From an uncultured Eubacteriales bacterium (GTDB lineage: Bacteria; Bacillota; Clostridia; Lachnospirales; Lachnospiraceae), in the NCBI GenBank assembly GCA_900316715.1, contig ONEC01000019.1, forward strand, positions 1 to 55,058: 55,058 nucleotides of DNA, given 5' to 3'. This document shows, one piece after another, positions 20,580 through 29,813 of this stretch. Made by a program: the position numbers and the translations under genes. The notes beneath the pieces were generated by a model. The model had not been told where the DNA came from and ran no database searches. It saw nothing but the letters and a program-made list of their open reading frames with translations. Position 1 is the first letter of the stretch, and the number at the start of each line of letters is the position of its first letter.

Positions 20580-21074
20580 ATGCTAAACGAAGGCAAGGTC
20601 ATGCTTATGACTAAGGCTGCTATATACGAGAAGCACCAGGCCAACGAGGATCTCGTTATCAGCCACTATTTTAAAGAAGACTATATAAAGTACGGATGCC
20701 TTAAATCTATTGTTGCGGCAACAGTTGTTTTTTGGCTTTATGTGGCTATATATATCCTGCTTAACTTTGAGGAGATCCTCAATAAGCTTATGGATATGGA
20801 CTATTTTGAGGTTATGTCCAGCTTTATCAAGGCATATGTAATAGTGTGTCTGGTAATGTTTTTCTATGCATTTGTCATTTACTGGATCAAGTTTGAAATC
20901 GCTAAACCGGGAATAGTTAAGTATAACGGAACACTTCGCAAGCTCCTTAAGTACTATGAGATCGAGCAGCGTGAAGAGGATAAGCTTAAGAAACGTATCA
21001 GAGTATACGACGGAGTAGGCGGAAGTGAAGAAGAACTTCCGTTAGATGATACAACAAGGAGACCAGAAGAATGA
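20580..21074 (+). CDS. Membrane protein of unknown function upstream of cdaA
   Basis: The family is not recognised. The 164 residues carry two strongly hydrophobic segments (about 39-62 and 86-111) flanked by charged, probably cytoplasmic N- and C-terminal parts. The C-terminal ~45 residues are Lys/Glu-rich (REEDKLKKRIRVYDG). The start is ATG 20580 with GGAG eight bases upstream. ATGs at 20601 and 20607 are possible alternatives. Its TGA overlaps the start of the next gene (ATGA), so the two are translationally coupled and may work together. Confidence 0.75.
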   Translation: MLNEGKVMLMTKAAIYEKHQANEDLVISHYFKEDYIKYGCLKSIVAATVVFWLYVAIYILLNFEEILNKLMDMDYFEVMSSFIKAYVIVCLVMFFYAFVIYWIKFEIAKPGIVKYNGTLRKLLKYYEIEQREEDKLKKRIRVYDGVGGSEEELPLDDTTRRPEE

Positions 21075-22300
21075 CTCAGATAGTTGCAATAAAAGATAAG
21101 GTTAGAGATTTTTTTAGAAAATATGATCCAATAGTTAATCCGATTGTCAGATTTATATTCTGCGTACTTTGTTTCTTTACAGTACGCAGCCTATATCCAT
21201 ATTTTGATCTTACATCAAGAACAGATGTGTGCGTACTGCTTGCAGTAATGTGCGCTATCCTTCCTGACGGATTCTTAGTATTTGTAGTAGGTGCGATCAT
21301 CGCCATAAACAGTTTTAAGGTTTCTTTGGAAGCCGGACTTGCGTTTATGCTTCTCTTTATGTTTATGTACTGCATTTATATCAGATTTTTCCCTAAGTGC
21401 GGCATGGCTATTATGCTTACACTTATGTGCATAGTATGGAAGATTCATTTTGCAGTTCCATTTGTTGTTGGAATGTTCGCCGGTGTCGGCGGTGCAGTTC
21501 CGGCAGCACTTGGTGTTCTGCTTTACTACTTCTCAACATATGTTGAAGAGGTTCACAGACTTATGCCTAAGACTGATGCTAAGGCTATCATTTCTTCTTT
21601 CACAGCACAGGGTGATGATAAGCAGCAGATGGACGGACTTCAGTTCCTTATTGATAACATGATCAAGAATAAGGAAATGTTCATGATCATGGGAGTTCTT
21701 ATTATAACTATTCTTGTAATCGGAATTATTTACAGTCTCTCATTTAAGTATTCATGGTTTGTTGCCTTTGGTGCAGGAGCGGTTGCAAATATATTCTCAT
21801 ACATTTACATGTGTTTTGTTTTCGGATTTGATGCAGATCTTCCACTTTGTATAAAGGGCGTTCTGCTGGGACTTATCGTTGCGCTTATAGTCCGGTTCAT
21901 GAAAGGATTCCTGGATTACAACCATACGGAAATTGTCCAATTCGAGGACGACGAGTATTACTACTATGTTAAGGCAGTACCAAAGCTTGCAGTTGAGAAG
22001 AAGCCTGCAGTTGACTTCTCAAAGCTTACAGAGAAGGCAAGAAAGGCAAGAGCTCCAAAGAAGGAAGGAGCTAAGTCTGAAGGCGGTAAGGCTGATAAGG
22101 CAAAAGATGGTGCTAAGGGTGATAAGGCTGACAGAGCTCCTAAGAAGGACAGTGCTAAGTCTTCTGAGAAGAAGAAGGCACCTGCTGCTGAAAATGCTCA
22201 GTGGGCAGATATATCATCTGAGCCTGTTATGACAATGGATGAACCGCCTATTGCTCCGGTTCAGGAGAATACAAGAAGCGGTATGCAGATGAAACACTAA
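21071..22300 (+). CDS. Multi-pass membrane protein with Lys/Ala-rich tail, unknown function
   Basis: The family is not recognised. The 409 residues contain roughly eight to ten hydrophobic helices between residues ~20 and 285, including a Gly/Ala-rich stretch VVGMFAGVGGAVPAALGVLL. A ~100-residue hydrophilic tail follows, dominated by Lys, Ala, Glu and Asp. The start ATG overlaps the stop of the upstream gene, and the stop lies 24 bases before cdaA. Position suggests a partner in cell envelope homeostasis around c-di-AMP synthesis, but this is inference from context only. Confidence 0.75.
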   Translation: MTQIVAIKDKVRDFFRKYDPIVNPIVRFIFCVLCFFTVRSLYPYFDLTSRTDVCVLLAVMCAILPDGFLVFVVGAIIAINSFKVSLEAGLAFMLLFMFMYCIYIRFFPKCGMAIMLTLMCIVWKIHFAVPFVVGMFAGVGGAVPAALGVLLYYFSTYVEEVHRLMPKTDAKAIISSFTAQGDDKQQMDGLQFLIDNMIKNKEMFMIMGVLIITILVIGIIYSLSFKYSWFVAFGAGAVANIFSYIYMCFVFGFDADLPLCIKGVLLGLIVALIVRFMKGFLDYNHTEIVQFEDDEYYYYVKAVPKLAVEKKPAVDFSKLTEKARKARAPKKEGAKSEGGKADKAKDGAKGDKADRAPKKDSAKSSEKKKAPAAENAQWADISSEPVMTMDEPPIAPVQENTRSGMQMKH

Positions 22301-22324
22301 TAGATACTAATCACGGAGATGCTT

Positions 22325-23206
22325 ATGGCAGATATGGCTGCAAGTATCTGGTCGGCGATAAAGTCCTATCTTGACTGGTTTTATTTCCCGAAGATGTCAT
22401 GGACTGACGTACTGGATATATTATTAATTTCATATCTTCTGTATCATATCCTCCTGTGGCTAAAGACCAGCCGGGCCTGGACGCTGCTGAGGGGCGTGGC
22501 TATTATTGCCCTTTTCCTCGGACTTGCAGCGCTCCTGAGACTCAATACGATTCTCTGGATAGCCCGAAATCTCATAAGCGTGGTTCTTCTCACACTTATA
22601 GTTCTGTTCCAGCCTGAGTTGAGACATGCTCTTGATGAGCTGGGACGAAAAAATATACTTAGAAATATTATCAACAACAGTGTACCTAAGGGTGAGAAAC
22701 CTATCCTGGAAGACAGGACGGTTTTCGAACTCGTAAAGACAGCGACAGTTTTGTCGAAGTCTAAAACAGGTGCACTTATTGTACTTGAACATGAAACTCC
22801 TTTAGGAGAATACATTAATACCGGTATTGCACTGGATGCCGTCGTTACCGAGCAGCTTCTCGTAAATATATTTGAGAAGAATACACCGCTTCATGATGGT
22901 GCAGTTATCATCAAGAATAACCGTATAGTTGCGGCTACCTGCTACCTTCCGCTCACAGACAGAACGGATGTTAATAAGGAGCTTGGAACCAGACACAGAG
23001 CGGGCCTTGGTATAAGTGAGGCAACAGACAGCATGACCATTATTGTGTCAGAGGAAACAGGAAGTGTTTCTATAGCTCACGGAGGAGTGCTGTATAGGAA
23101 CCTGGATGAAAATGGTATCCGCACTCAGCTTGAAAAGATACAGGATAAGCCTGAAGACAGACCTGTCAAGAGCAGAAAGCTTAAGAAGGGAGGTCGCAAG
23201 GCATGA
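22325..23206 (+). CDS. cdaA: Diadenylate cyclase (c-di-AMP synthase), CdaA type
   Basis: It makes the second messenger c-di-AMP from two ATP at the membrane. Three N-terminal hydrophobic helices are followed by the DAC domain with its two signature motifs, PLHDGAVII and TRHRAGLGISE, which line the ATP site. Length (about 293 residues) is typical of CdaA. I prefer ATG 22325 because GGAG at 22314-22317 is spaced 7 bases from it and only 1 base from the in-frame ATG at 22319. The next gene, cdaR, overlaps its end, the classic regulator pairing. The glmM that often follows is not present. Confidence 0.94.
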   Translation: MADMAASIWSAIKSYLDWFYFPKMSWTDVLDILLISYLLYHILLWLKTSRAWTLLRGVAIIALFLGLAALLRLNTILWIARNLISVVLLTLIVLFQPELRHALDELGRKNILRNIINNSVPKGEKPILEDRTVFELVKTATVLSKSKTGALIVLEHETPLGEYINTGIALDAVVTEQLLVNIFEKNTPLHDGAVIIKNNRIVAATCYLPLTDRTDVNKELGTRHRAGLGISEATDSMTIIVSEETGSVSIAHGGVLYRNLDENGIRTQLEKIQDKPEDRPVKSRKLKKGGRKA

Positions 23207-24468
23207 ATAATTTAAAAAAATCTAAGATATTCGACCATCTCGGATTAAAGCTTGTGGCACTTATTATCAGTTTCTTTATCTGGCTTATAGTTATGAATGT
23301 TGATGACTATAAGATCACAAGAACCTTTACTGATATTCAGGTTGAACAGCTTAACGGAGATATTATAGAGCAGCAGGGAATGGTTTACGATGTTGTAGAT
23401 GGTGAGACGGCCAGCATTATTGTTAAGGGGCCTCGCTCCATAGTTGAGAAACTTACGACATCTGATTTCAGAGCATATGCAGATCTGTCACGTCTTTCAG
23501 TAACCAATACCGCTGAGATAAAGGTTGAAGCGTTAAATGCGGCGGTTGATTCTCAGATATCCATAGAGATCAACACACCGACACTTACTCTCAGTATTGA
23601 AGAAACGGCATCAATAGAGCTTCCTATAAAGATAGTTACTACAGGAAGTGTGGCAGATAACAGAGCACTTGGTACATGTGTTCCGACACCAAACCTTGTA
23701 ACTGTTGAAGGACCTGCATCGGTGCTTTCAACTATTACAGAACTCAGAGCTGTCGTAGGACTCAGCGGCAACAGTGAGACCTTTGATGAGAAAGTAAGCA
23801 TAATGGCATTTGATGCCTATGGTAAGTCACTTGAGAATAAGCATATCAAATTATCAAATACAGAAGTTACTGTAAATGTACCGATTTACCCGACTAAGAC
23901 GGTTCCTGTCGAACTGTTTACAACGGGAGAACCGGCTGAAGGATATTCTATTAAGTCCATGAGCTATACTCCTCAGGAAGTTGTAATCTATGGTTCTGAG
24001 GAAGCACTTGAGGGAGTACAGAAGATAGTAATTCCTGATATCTCTGTAGCTGATGCTACTGAGGGTATAGAAGAAAATATGCTTATAAGCAGTTATCTTC
24101 CTGATGACATATTCTTATATGATTCAAACCAGCAGATTGCAGTCAGCATAACACTTGAAGAACATATTCAGAAGAAACTGCCGATTAAGGAAGAGAATAT
24201 CTCCATAAAAGGAGTTAACTCAAATTATACATATAAGATGATTGTTCCTTCACCGTATCTTGTTACGGTTTCAGGACTTTCAGATTATATAGATGGTATG
24301 AAGAATACAGAGCTCGGCTCATATGTGGATTATTCAGATTATACGCCGGGTGAGTATGATGTTCCTATTCAGTTTACGAACAGCGGTGATTTTGATGTAA
24401 TTGGCGATTATTCGGTCAGGGTTATCGTTACAGAGAAGAGCACAACCGAACAATCCACGGATGAATAA
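23203..24468 (+). CDS. cdaR: YbbR-domain regulator of diadenylate cyclase
   Basis: CdaR is an extracytoplasmic partner that modulates CdaA. One N-terminal membrane helix (about residues 15-32, LVALIISFFIWLIVMNV) is followed by four YbbR-like beta-rich repeats. Recurrent motifs are VVDGETASIIVKGPRS, TVEGPASVLSTI, VVIYGSEEALEGV and TVSGLSDYIDGM. The 421-residue length fits. Its ATG overlaps the cdaA stop (ATGA). The C-terminal tail is Ser/Thr/Glu-rich. Confidence 0.92.
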   Translation: MNNLKKSKIFDHLGLKLVALIISFFIWLIVMNVDDYKITRTFTDIQVEQLNGDIIEQQGMVYDVVDGETASIIVKGPRSIVEKLTTSDFRAYADLSRLSVTNTAEIKVEALNAAVDSQISIEINTPTLTLSIEETASIELPIKIVTTGSVADNRALGTCVPTPNLVTVEGPASVLSTITELRAVVGLSGNSETFDEKVSIMAFDAYGKSLENKHIKLSNTEVTVNVPIYPTKTVPVELFTTGEPAEGYSIKSMSYTPQEVVIYGSEEALEGVQKIVIPDISVADATEGIEENMLISSYLPDDIFLYDSNQQIAVSITLEEHIQKKLPIKEENISIKGVNSNYTYKMIVPSPYLVTVSGLSDYIDGMKNTELGSYVDYSDYTPGEYDVPIQFTNSGDFDVIGDYSVRVIVTEKSTTEQSTDE

Positions 24469-24490
24469 GTGAGATCAGGGGGTAGCTGGT

Positions 24491-25258
24491 ATGGATAAGG
24501 AAACACAGATGGGGATTGAAAAACTTCAGCAGGCTATAGATGAATCAAATTATATTGTATTCTTCGGAGGCGCAGGAGTTTCAACTGAAAGCGGAATACC
24601 CGATTTCAGAAGTCAGGACGGATTATATCATCAGAAGTATAAATATCCGCCTGAAACAATAGTAAGCCATACATTTCTCATGCAGAAGCAGGAAGATTTC
24701 TTCGAGTTCTATAAGGACAAGATGCTTGCTCCAAATGCAAAGCCTAACGCAGCGCATTATAAGCTGGCAGAGCTTGAGGCTGCAGGGAAACTTAAGGCTG
24801 TTGTAACACAGAATATAGATGGTCTTCATCAGGCTGCCGGTTCGAAGGAAGTGCTCGAGCTTCACGGCAGTGTCCTCAGAAACTATTGCATGAGATGCAA
24901 AAAGCGTTTTGATGGAACTGAGGAAGATGTCCTGGCAGGAATGAAGTTTGTTCTTGATTCCGATGGGATTCCAAGATGCCCGGACTGCGGCGGTGTTGTA
25001 AGACCTGACGTTGTCCTGTATGAGGAAGGCCTCGACAGTGAGGTTATATCCCGTTCAGTTATGCATATCGAAAGAGCGGATATGCTTATTATCGGAGGTA
25101 CGTCGCTGGTTGTATATCCGGCTGCTTCATTTATAAATTATTTCAATGGAAAGCATCTTGCTGTTCTGAATATGGCACCTACGTCAAGAGACAGCCAGGC
25201 TGACATTGTAATAAAAGACAAGATAGGTGAGGTTCTATCACAGATAAAAGTAAAATAA
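24491..25258 (+). CDS. NAD-dependent protein deacylase, sirtuin family
   Basis: It removes acyl groups from lysines using NAD+. The 255-residue protein shows the NAD-binding [15 protein letters not shown], the [12 protein letters not shown] loop, the catalytic His in ELHGSV, a four-cysteine zinc site (CMRCKK and CPDCGG), [11 protein letters not shown] and [10 protein letters not shown]. It resembles CobB/SrtN-type enzymes. It lies 22 bases after cdaR and 19 before glyA, so it probably belongs to the same transcript. Targets cannot be told from sequence. Confidence 0.94.
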   Translation: MDKETQMGIEKLQQAIDESNYIVFFGGAGVSTESGIPDFRSQDGLYHQKYKYPPETIVSHTFLMQKQEDFFEFYKDKMLAPNAKPNAAHYKLAELEAAGKLKAVVTQNIDGLHQAAGSKEVLELHGSVLRNYCMRCKKRFDGTEEDVLAGMKFVLDSDGIPRCPDCGGVVRPDVVLYEEGLDSEVISRSVMHIERADMLIIGGTSLVVYPAASFINYFNGKHLAVLNMAPTSRDSQADIVIKDKIGEVLSQIKVK

Positions 25259-25277
25259 TATTGGAGGAATTACTAAA

Positions 25278-26516
25278 ATGTACGACTTTTCAGAAATCAC
25301 AAAGATTGACGCAGAAGTAGCTGCAGCTATGATAGATGAGATTACTCGTCAGAATCAGAATCTGGAGCTTATCGCTTCTGAAAATATTGCATCCAAGGCA
25401 GTTATGGCTGCAATGGGAAGCCCACTTACAAATAAGTATGCAGAGGGTTATCCTGGAAAGAGATATTATGGTGGATGTCAGTATGTTGACGTTGTAGAAG
25501 ATCTTGCAAGAGAAAGAGCTAAGGAGCTTTTCGGTGCAGAGTATGTAAATGTTCAGCCTCATTCAGGTGCACAGGCTAACATGGCAGTATTCTTCGCAAC
25601 AATGCAGCCAGGCGATACATTTATGGGTATGAACCTTGACCACGGCGGACACCTTACACATGGAAGTCCTGTTAACATGTCAGGTAAGTACTTCAACGCT
25701 GTTCCTTACGGTGTAAATGACGAAGGAAGAATAGATTATGATAACGTTCTTGCAATTGCTAAGGAAGCTCGTCCAAAGCTTATCGTAGCAGGTGCTTCAG
25801 CATACGCAAGAGAGATAGATTTCAAGAAGTTCCGTGAAATCGCTGATGAGGTTGGAGCTATCCTTATGGTAGATATGGCTCACATCGCTGGTCTTGTAGC
25901 AGCAGGTTATCACATGAGCCCAATCCCATATGCACATATTACAACAACTACAACACATAAGACACTTCGTGGACCTCGTGGTGGTATGATCCTTTGCAGC
26001 AACGAGATCAACGAGAAGTATAACTTCAATAAGGCTATTTTCCCTGGAATTCAGGGTGGTCCTCTTATGCATGTTATCGCTGGTAAGGCTGTATGCTTCA
26101 AGGAAGCTCTTTCACAGGATTACAAGGATTACATGGGAAGAGTAGTAGAGAATGCAAGCACACTTGCAGCAGCACTTCAGGATAGAGGATTCAAGATCGT
26201 ATCAGGTGGTACAGATAATCACCTTATGCTTGTTGATCTTCAGAATCTTGATCGTACAGGTAAGGAAGTTGAGAAGCTTCTTGATGAAGTACATATCACA
26301 GTTAACAAGAACACAGTTCCTAACGACCCTAAGTCACCATTCGTAACAAGTGGTATTAGAGTTGGTACTCCTGCAGTAACAACAAGAGGAGCTGTTAAGG
26401 AAGACATGTTCACTATTGCTGATGCTTTCAAGGCAGCAATAATCGACGAGGATTCAGCTAAGGCAGAGGAGCTTGTAAAGAGCATTACAGATAAGTATCC
26501 TCTCTATGCTGACTAA
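25278..26516 (+). CDS. glyA: Serine hydroxymethyltransferase
   Basis: This PLP enzyme interconverts serine and glycine with tetrahydrofolate, feeding one-carbon units to purine and thymidylate synthesis. The 412 residues include [49 protein letters not shown] and the PLP lysine Lys228 in [13 protein letters not shown]. Length and motifs are standard. A TTGGAGGAATT site precedes ATG 25278. It sits between the sirtuin and ftsH with very short gaps. Confidence 0.97.
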   Translation: MYDFSEITKIDAEVAAAMIDEITRQNQNLELIASENIASKAVMAAMGSPLTNKYAEGYPGKRYYGGCQYVDVVEDLARERAKELFGAEYVNVQPHSGAQANMAVFFATMQPGDTFMGMNLDHGGHLTHGSPVNMSGKYFNAVPYGVNDEGRIDYDNVLAIAKEARPKLIVAGASAYAREIDFKKFREIADEVGAILMVDMAHIAGLVAAGYHMSPIPYAHITTTTTHKTLRGPRGGMILCSNEINEKYNFNKAIFPGIQGGPLMHVIAGKAVCFKEALSQDYKDYMGRVVENASTLAAALQDRGFKIVSGGTDNHLMLVDLQNLDRTGKEVEKLLDEVHITVNKNTVPNDPKSPFVTSGIRVGTPAVTTRGAVKEDMFTIADAFKAAIIDEDSAKAEELVKSITDKYPLYAD

Positions 26517-26536
26517 TATTTACAGCGGAGCAGATA

Positions 26537-28678
26537 ATGGGAGAAAACGATAACAACAACGAAGGCGGTAAGAAGCCGGGTGGTCTTAATTCCACTATAA
26601 TCATGCTTATCATTGCTATCGTACTTACGCTTATCTTCTGGATCCAGTTTAACAATTATAAGACTAAGGGTGAAACAGAGGTTGAGTACAGTAAGTTTAT
26701 ACAGATGGTTGATCAGCACGAGGTCGGTTCTGTAAAGGTTTACAGTGATAAGATTTACTTTGAACCTAAGAAGGCCGATACTGCAACGGAGAACGTGGTA
26801 TACTACGTTGTACGTCTTGATGATTATGAGCTGGTAGACAGACTGGCCGCTTCCGGCGTTGAGTTTAAAGCGATAGATGAAGGCGGAAATGTATTTATCC
26901 GCGAACTTCTGTCGTGGGTAGTAATGATAGCTGCATTCTATATAGTCATGATGCTCTTTATGAGAAGCATGTCCAAGAATGGCGGCGGAATAATGGGTGT
27001 TGGAAAGTCCAATGCCAAGATGTATGGCATGCAGAAGGAAACCGGAATTACCTTCGCAGATGTTGCCGGTGAAGAGGAAGCGAAGGAGTCTCTTTCTGAG
27101 ATGGTTGACTTCCTGAAGGAACCGGAAAGATATCTTGCAATAGGAGCCAAGCTTCCTAAGGGAGCACTTCTTGTAGGTCCTCCGGGAACTGGTAAAACAC
27201 TTCTTGCCAAGGCGGTAGCCGGTGAGGCAGGAGTGCCATTCTTCTCAATGTCAGGATCAGAATTCGTAGAAATGTATGTCGGTGTCGGTGCATCTCGAGT
27301 AAGAGATCTGTTTAAGCAGGCCAACGCAAAGGCACCATGTATCATATTCATCGACGAGATCGATGCCATCGGTAGAAGCCGTGATACCCGTCATATGGGT
27401 GGTGATTCAGAACGTGAGCAGACTCTTAACCAGCTGCTTTCTGAGATGGATGGTTTCGATACAGAAAAGGGTATTATAGTCCTTGCTGCAACAAACAGAC
27501 CTGAGGTTCTTGATAAGGCTCTTCTGAGACCTGGCCGTTTCGACAGACGTGTCATAGTTGAGAAGCCGGACCTTAAGGGTAGAGAAGATATTCTCAGAGT
27601 TCACTCTAAGAATGTTAAGCTTGATGAAACAGTAGATCTGCATGAACTTGCATTTGCCACAAGCGGATCAGCAGGTGCGGATCTTGCAAATATCATTAAC
27701 GAAGCTGCACTTCTTGCAGTTCGTAAGGGAAGAAAACTGGTATCACAGAATGACCTTCTTGAATCTGTAGAGGTTGTATTTGCGGGTAAAGAGAAGAAGG
27801 ATCGTATCCTCAGTGCTGAGGAGAAGAGCATAGTCGCTTACCATGAGTCAGGACATGCACTTCTTACAGTTCTTCAGAAGCACACGATGCCGGTACAGAA
27901 GATTACCATCGTACCTCGTACAGGTGGAGCACTCGGTTATGTATGGCAGACTCCTGAAGAGGAGAAATACCTGCAGACCAAGACAGAGATGGAAGCTCAT
28001 ATCGTAATAGCTATGGGTGGACGTGCTGCCGAGGCTATCAAGTTCCCATCTGTAACAACAGGTGCATCTAATGATATTGAGCAGGCTACCAGAGAAGCAA
28101 GAGCTATGGTAACCATGTATGGTATGTCAGATAAGTTTGGTATGATCCAGCTTGAAGCTATAACAGGTGAGTACCTTGACAGAAGAAGCGTTATGCAGTG
28201 CTCAGAAGAGACTGCAACCAAGATTGATAATGAAGTTAAGAATATTGTAAATGCAGCGTATGATAAGGCTTACAGAATCCTCAAGGAAAATGAGGCAGTT
28301 CTCGATGCCATCGCTACATACCTTATCGATCATGAGACTATCTCCGGTAAGGAATTCATGCAGATATTCAATGAAGCTACAGGCAACAATCTTGAAGTAA
28401 AGGTGAATGAGAAGGGCGAAGTTGTAAACGAGACTTCAATGTTCACATCAGGCTTCGATGTAGACCTCGAAAAAGCGGCTGATGAGAAAGAAGCTAAGAA
28501 AGCTGCTGACAAGGCTGCCGCAAAAGAGGAGAAGAAAAAGAAGAAAAAAGATAAGGAAGCTGTAGCTGCAAAGACTGTGGCTAAGGAAAAAACTAAGGAG
28601 AAGACTCCTAAGAACAAGGTCAAAGTTTTTCAGTCAGAGGTTAAGAATCGAAAGATGCGTTTTCTGAAGAAGAGCTGA
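26537..28678 (+). CDS. ftsH: ATP-dependent zinc metalloprotease FtsH (apparent frame break at 3' end)
   Basis: FtsH is a membrane-bound AAA+ protease that degrades unassembled membrane proteins and regulators. The 713-residue frame has two N-terminal membrane helices (~20-37 and ~124-142), Walker A GPPGTGKT (214-221), Walker [13 protein letters not shown] region [10 protein letters not shown] and the zinc site HESGH (436-440). From ~640 the tail is Lys/Ala-rich. The last ~10 codons (28652-28678) look abnormal and basic. The -1 frame from 28654 continues with an acidic, well-behaved tail to TAA at 28798-28800. The catalytic core is unaffected. Confidence 0.96.
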   Translation: MGENDNNNEGGKKPGGLNSTIIMLIIAIVLTLIFWIQFNNYKTKGETEVEYSKFIQMVDQHEVGSVKVYSDKIYFEPKKADTATENVVYYVVRLDDYELVDRLAASGVEFKAIDEGGNVFIRELLSWVVMIAAFYIVMMLFMRSMSKNGGGIMGVGKSNAKMYGMQKETGITFADVAGEEEAKESLSEMVDFLKEPERYLAIGAKLPKGALLVGPPGTGKTLLAKAVAGEAGVPFFSMSGSEFVEMYVGVGASRVRDLFKQANAKAPCIIFIDEIDAIGRSRDTRHMGGDSEREQTLNQLLSEMDGFDTEKGIIVLAATNRPEVLDKALLRPGRFDRRVIVEKPDLKGREDILRVHSKNVKLDETVDLHELAFATSGSAGADLANIINEAALLAVRKGRKLVSQNDLLESVEVVFAGKEKKDRILSAEEKSIVAYHESGHALLTVLQKHTMPVQKITIVPRTGGALGYVWQTPEEEKYLQTKTEMEAHIVIAMGGRAAEAIKFPSVTTGASNDIEQATREARAMVTMYGMSDKFGMIQLEAITGEYLDRRSVMQCSEETATKIDNEVKNIVNAAYDKAYRILKENEAVLDAIATYLIDHETISGKEFMQIFNEATGNNLEVKVNEKGEVVNETSMFTSGFDVDLEKAADEKEAKKAADKAAAKEEKKKKKKDKEAVAAKTVAKEKTKEKTPKNKVKVFQSEVKNRKMRFLKKS

Positions 28679-28800
28679 AAGAAGCTTTTCCGAAGGAAGA
28701 GAAGAATGCGGATGAACCGAATGTGGTATGGCTCGATGAGTCAGAAGCTGAGGAGCAAGCTCCAGAAGAGGAGAAACCGCAGCTTCCATGGGATAACTAA
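28651..28800 (+). other. Displaced ftsH C-terminal tail in the -1 frame
   Basis: Reading from GAT at 28654 gives about 48 residues of acidic sequence starting [12 protein letters not shown] and ending KPQLPWDN before TAA, just ahead of the ftsH terminator. Codon use matches coding sequence. A missing A in the GTTAAGAATCG run (near 28644) would restore one frame. Alternatively, ribosomes could slip at A_AAG (28651-28654), which has AGAGG ten bases upstream (28636-28640) and a possible 8-bp hairpin downstream (GAAGAGCT with AGCTTTTC, starting about 28667). The sequence alone does not decide between mutation, sequencing error and programmed slippage. Confidence 0.7.
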
Positions 28801-28804
28801 TAAG

Positions 28805-28834
28805 AAGCCCGAGCACATGAGTGCTCGGGCTTTT
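28805..28834 (+). terminator. Intrinsic terminator after ftsH
   Basis: AAGCCCGAGCAC (28805-28816) and GTGCTCGGGCTT (28821-28832) form a perfect 12-bp stem with an ATGA loop and a short T-run (TTTT at 28831-28834). It lies only 4 bases after the displaced TAA, supporting that TAA as the ancestral ftsH stop. Confidence 0.92.
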
Positions 28835-28856
28835 CGGTTTGCGCGCACATCTGGAT

Positions 28857-28935
28857 GCTGCGCTGCATTTGTGGATATCTGAAAGATGCGCTGCACCCGT
28901 GGATATCTGAAAGATGCGCTGCACCCGCGGGAAAA
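28857..28935. repeat. 28-bp tandem repeat, about 2.8 units
   Basis: Units at 28857-28884 and 28885-28912 match at most positions (shared core GTGGATATCTGAAA, preceded by TGCGCTGCA). A third partial unit from 28913 starts with GATGCGCTGCACCCG and then diverges. It is intergenic, between the ftsH terminator and the YfbR-like gene. Apparent minus-strand ORFs here are repeat artefacts. Confidence 0.85.
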
Positions 28936-29043
28936 GCAACACAAAAGCCAGAAATGGCGAAAAATGTTGCTGAGGTCACTGGATTTTGGCCCCGGAGAGC
29001 CTGAAAAAGCAACACAAATGCGAGAAATGGTGAAAAATGTTGC
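28936..29043. repeat. Pair of 35-bp palindrome-bounded repeats
   Basis: Two 35-bp copies (28936-28970 and 29009-29043) start with GCAACA and end with TGTTGC, its reverse complement. They share a core differing at three positions. In the first copy the core folds as GCCA-GAAA-TGGC, while in the second that inner stem is degraded. On the minus strand each copy ends in TGTTGCTTTT or TGTTGCTTTTT, so they might weakly terminate the YfbR-like gene. They look like a dispersed intergenic element. Confidence 0.8.
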
Positions 29044-29055
29044 CACGGCGTTGTT

Positions 29056-29658
29056 TTAGCGTGAAAGTTCATCAAGAGTGCGGCCGTACGGTGGGAGGAA
29101 CTCCTTCATGAAGTCTGCAACCTCCGGAAGTTCAGCGGCCAGCTTATCCAGGGCTCCGGAGATGGTCTCCTTTGCGGTGCGGAACTCTCTGTTGCCGGAG
29201 TTTTCTTCTTCGATACACTTGATGTATGCGGAAAGCTTGTCTGCTCCTTTGACCAGGCGGCGCATATAGAGTTCGTTCTCATCTGCAGATGCAGGCTTCT
29301 TAAGAATCGACTCATATTCAGCGCGGATGTCTGCAGGGAGGCGTTCCAGCAGTTTGTATTCTGCCATGCGCTCGACTTCCTTATATGCATCCTTCAGGTG
29401 GTCATTAACATATTTAACCGGAGTAGGCATATCGCCGGTTATTATCTCAGAAGCATCATGGTAGAGGCCTATAAGAGCTGCGCGGCTTGCGTCCAGGTTT
29501 CTGCCGTACCTTACATTTCCTATGGTGCAGAGTGCATGGGCAATCATTGCGACTTCCAGTGAATGCTCACTTAAGTTTTCGCTTCGGGAGTTTCTCATAA
29601 GTGCCCAGCGCTCGATATATTTCATTCTTGATATGGTTGCAAAAAAATTGTATTCCAT
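29056..29658 (-). CDS. YfbR-like HD-domain 5'-deoxynucleotidase
   Basis: The protein resembles YfbR, which dephosphorylates deoxyribonucleoside 5'-monophosphates. The 200 residues have the metal-binding HD pattern at nearly the same positions as the E. coli enzyme: His32 in SEHSLEVAMIAH and His67-Asp68 in LYHDASEIITGDMPTPVK. FFATISRMKYIERWALMRN at the N-terminus is also typical. It is one of two genes on the minus strand in this window. The start at 29658 has an AAGGGGA site upstream (29666-29672 on the plus strand). Confidence 0.9.
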   Translation of the reverse strand: MEYNFFATISRMKYIERWALMRNSRSENLSEHSLEVAMIAHALCTIGNVRYGRNLDASRAALIGLYHDASEIITGDMPTPVKYVNDHLKDAYKEVERMAEYKLLERLPADIRAEYESILKKPASADENELYMRRLVKGADKLSAYIKCIEEENSGNREFRTAKETISGALDKLAAELPEVADFMKEFLPPYGRTLDELSR

Positions 29659-29775
29659 GGTGAATCCCCTTTGTTTATATAGTAATCACGATTATAGCAT
29701 TTATTCGATAATTATGATACACTATATCTTTAAAGTATTTTTTTCGAAAATATTTATGGATTATTAAGAAAATTC

Positions 29776-29784
29776 TGTTATAAT
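29776..29784 (+). promoter_or_regulatory. Extended -10 promoter of the CapA-like gene
   Basis: TGTTATAAT fits the extended -10 pattern TGnTATAAT exactly, 30 bases upstream of the start codon. No good -35 is seen, which is usual for extended -10 promoters. Confidence 0.65.
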
Positions 29785-29813
29785 CACACAGAAAATAATC
29801 AAAAGGGGCATAT

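Noticed and set aside
28741-29075. Overlapping minus-strand ORFs of 92-102 residues between ftsH and the YfbR-like gene
   Set aside because: They read through the ftsH tail, its terminator and the intergenic repeats, and their similar peptides are explained by the repeats.
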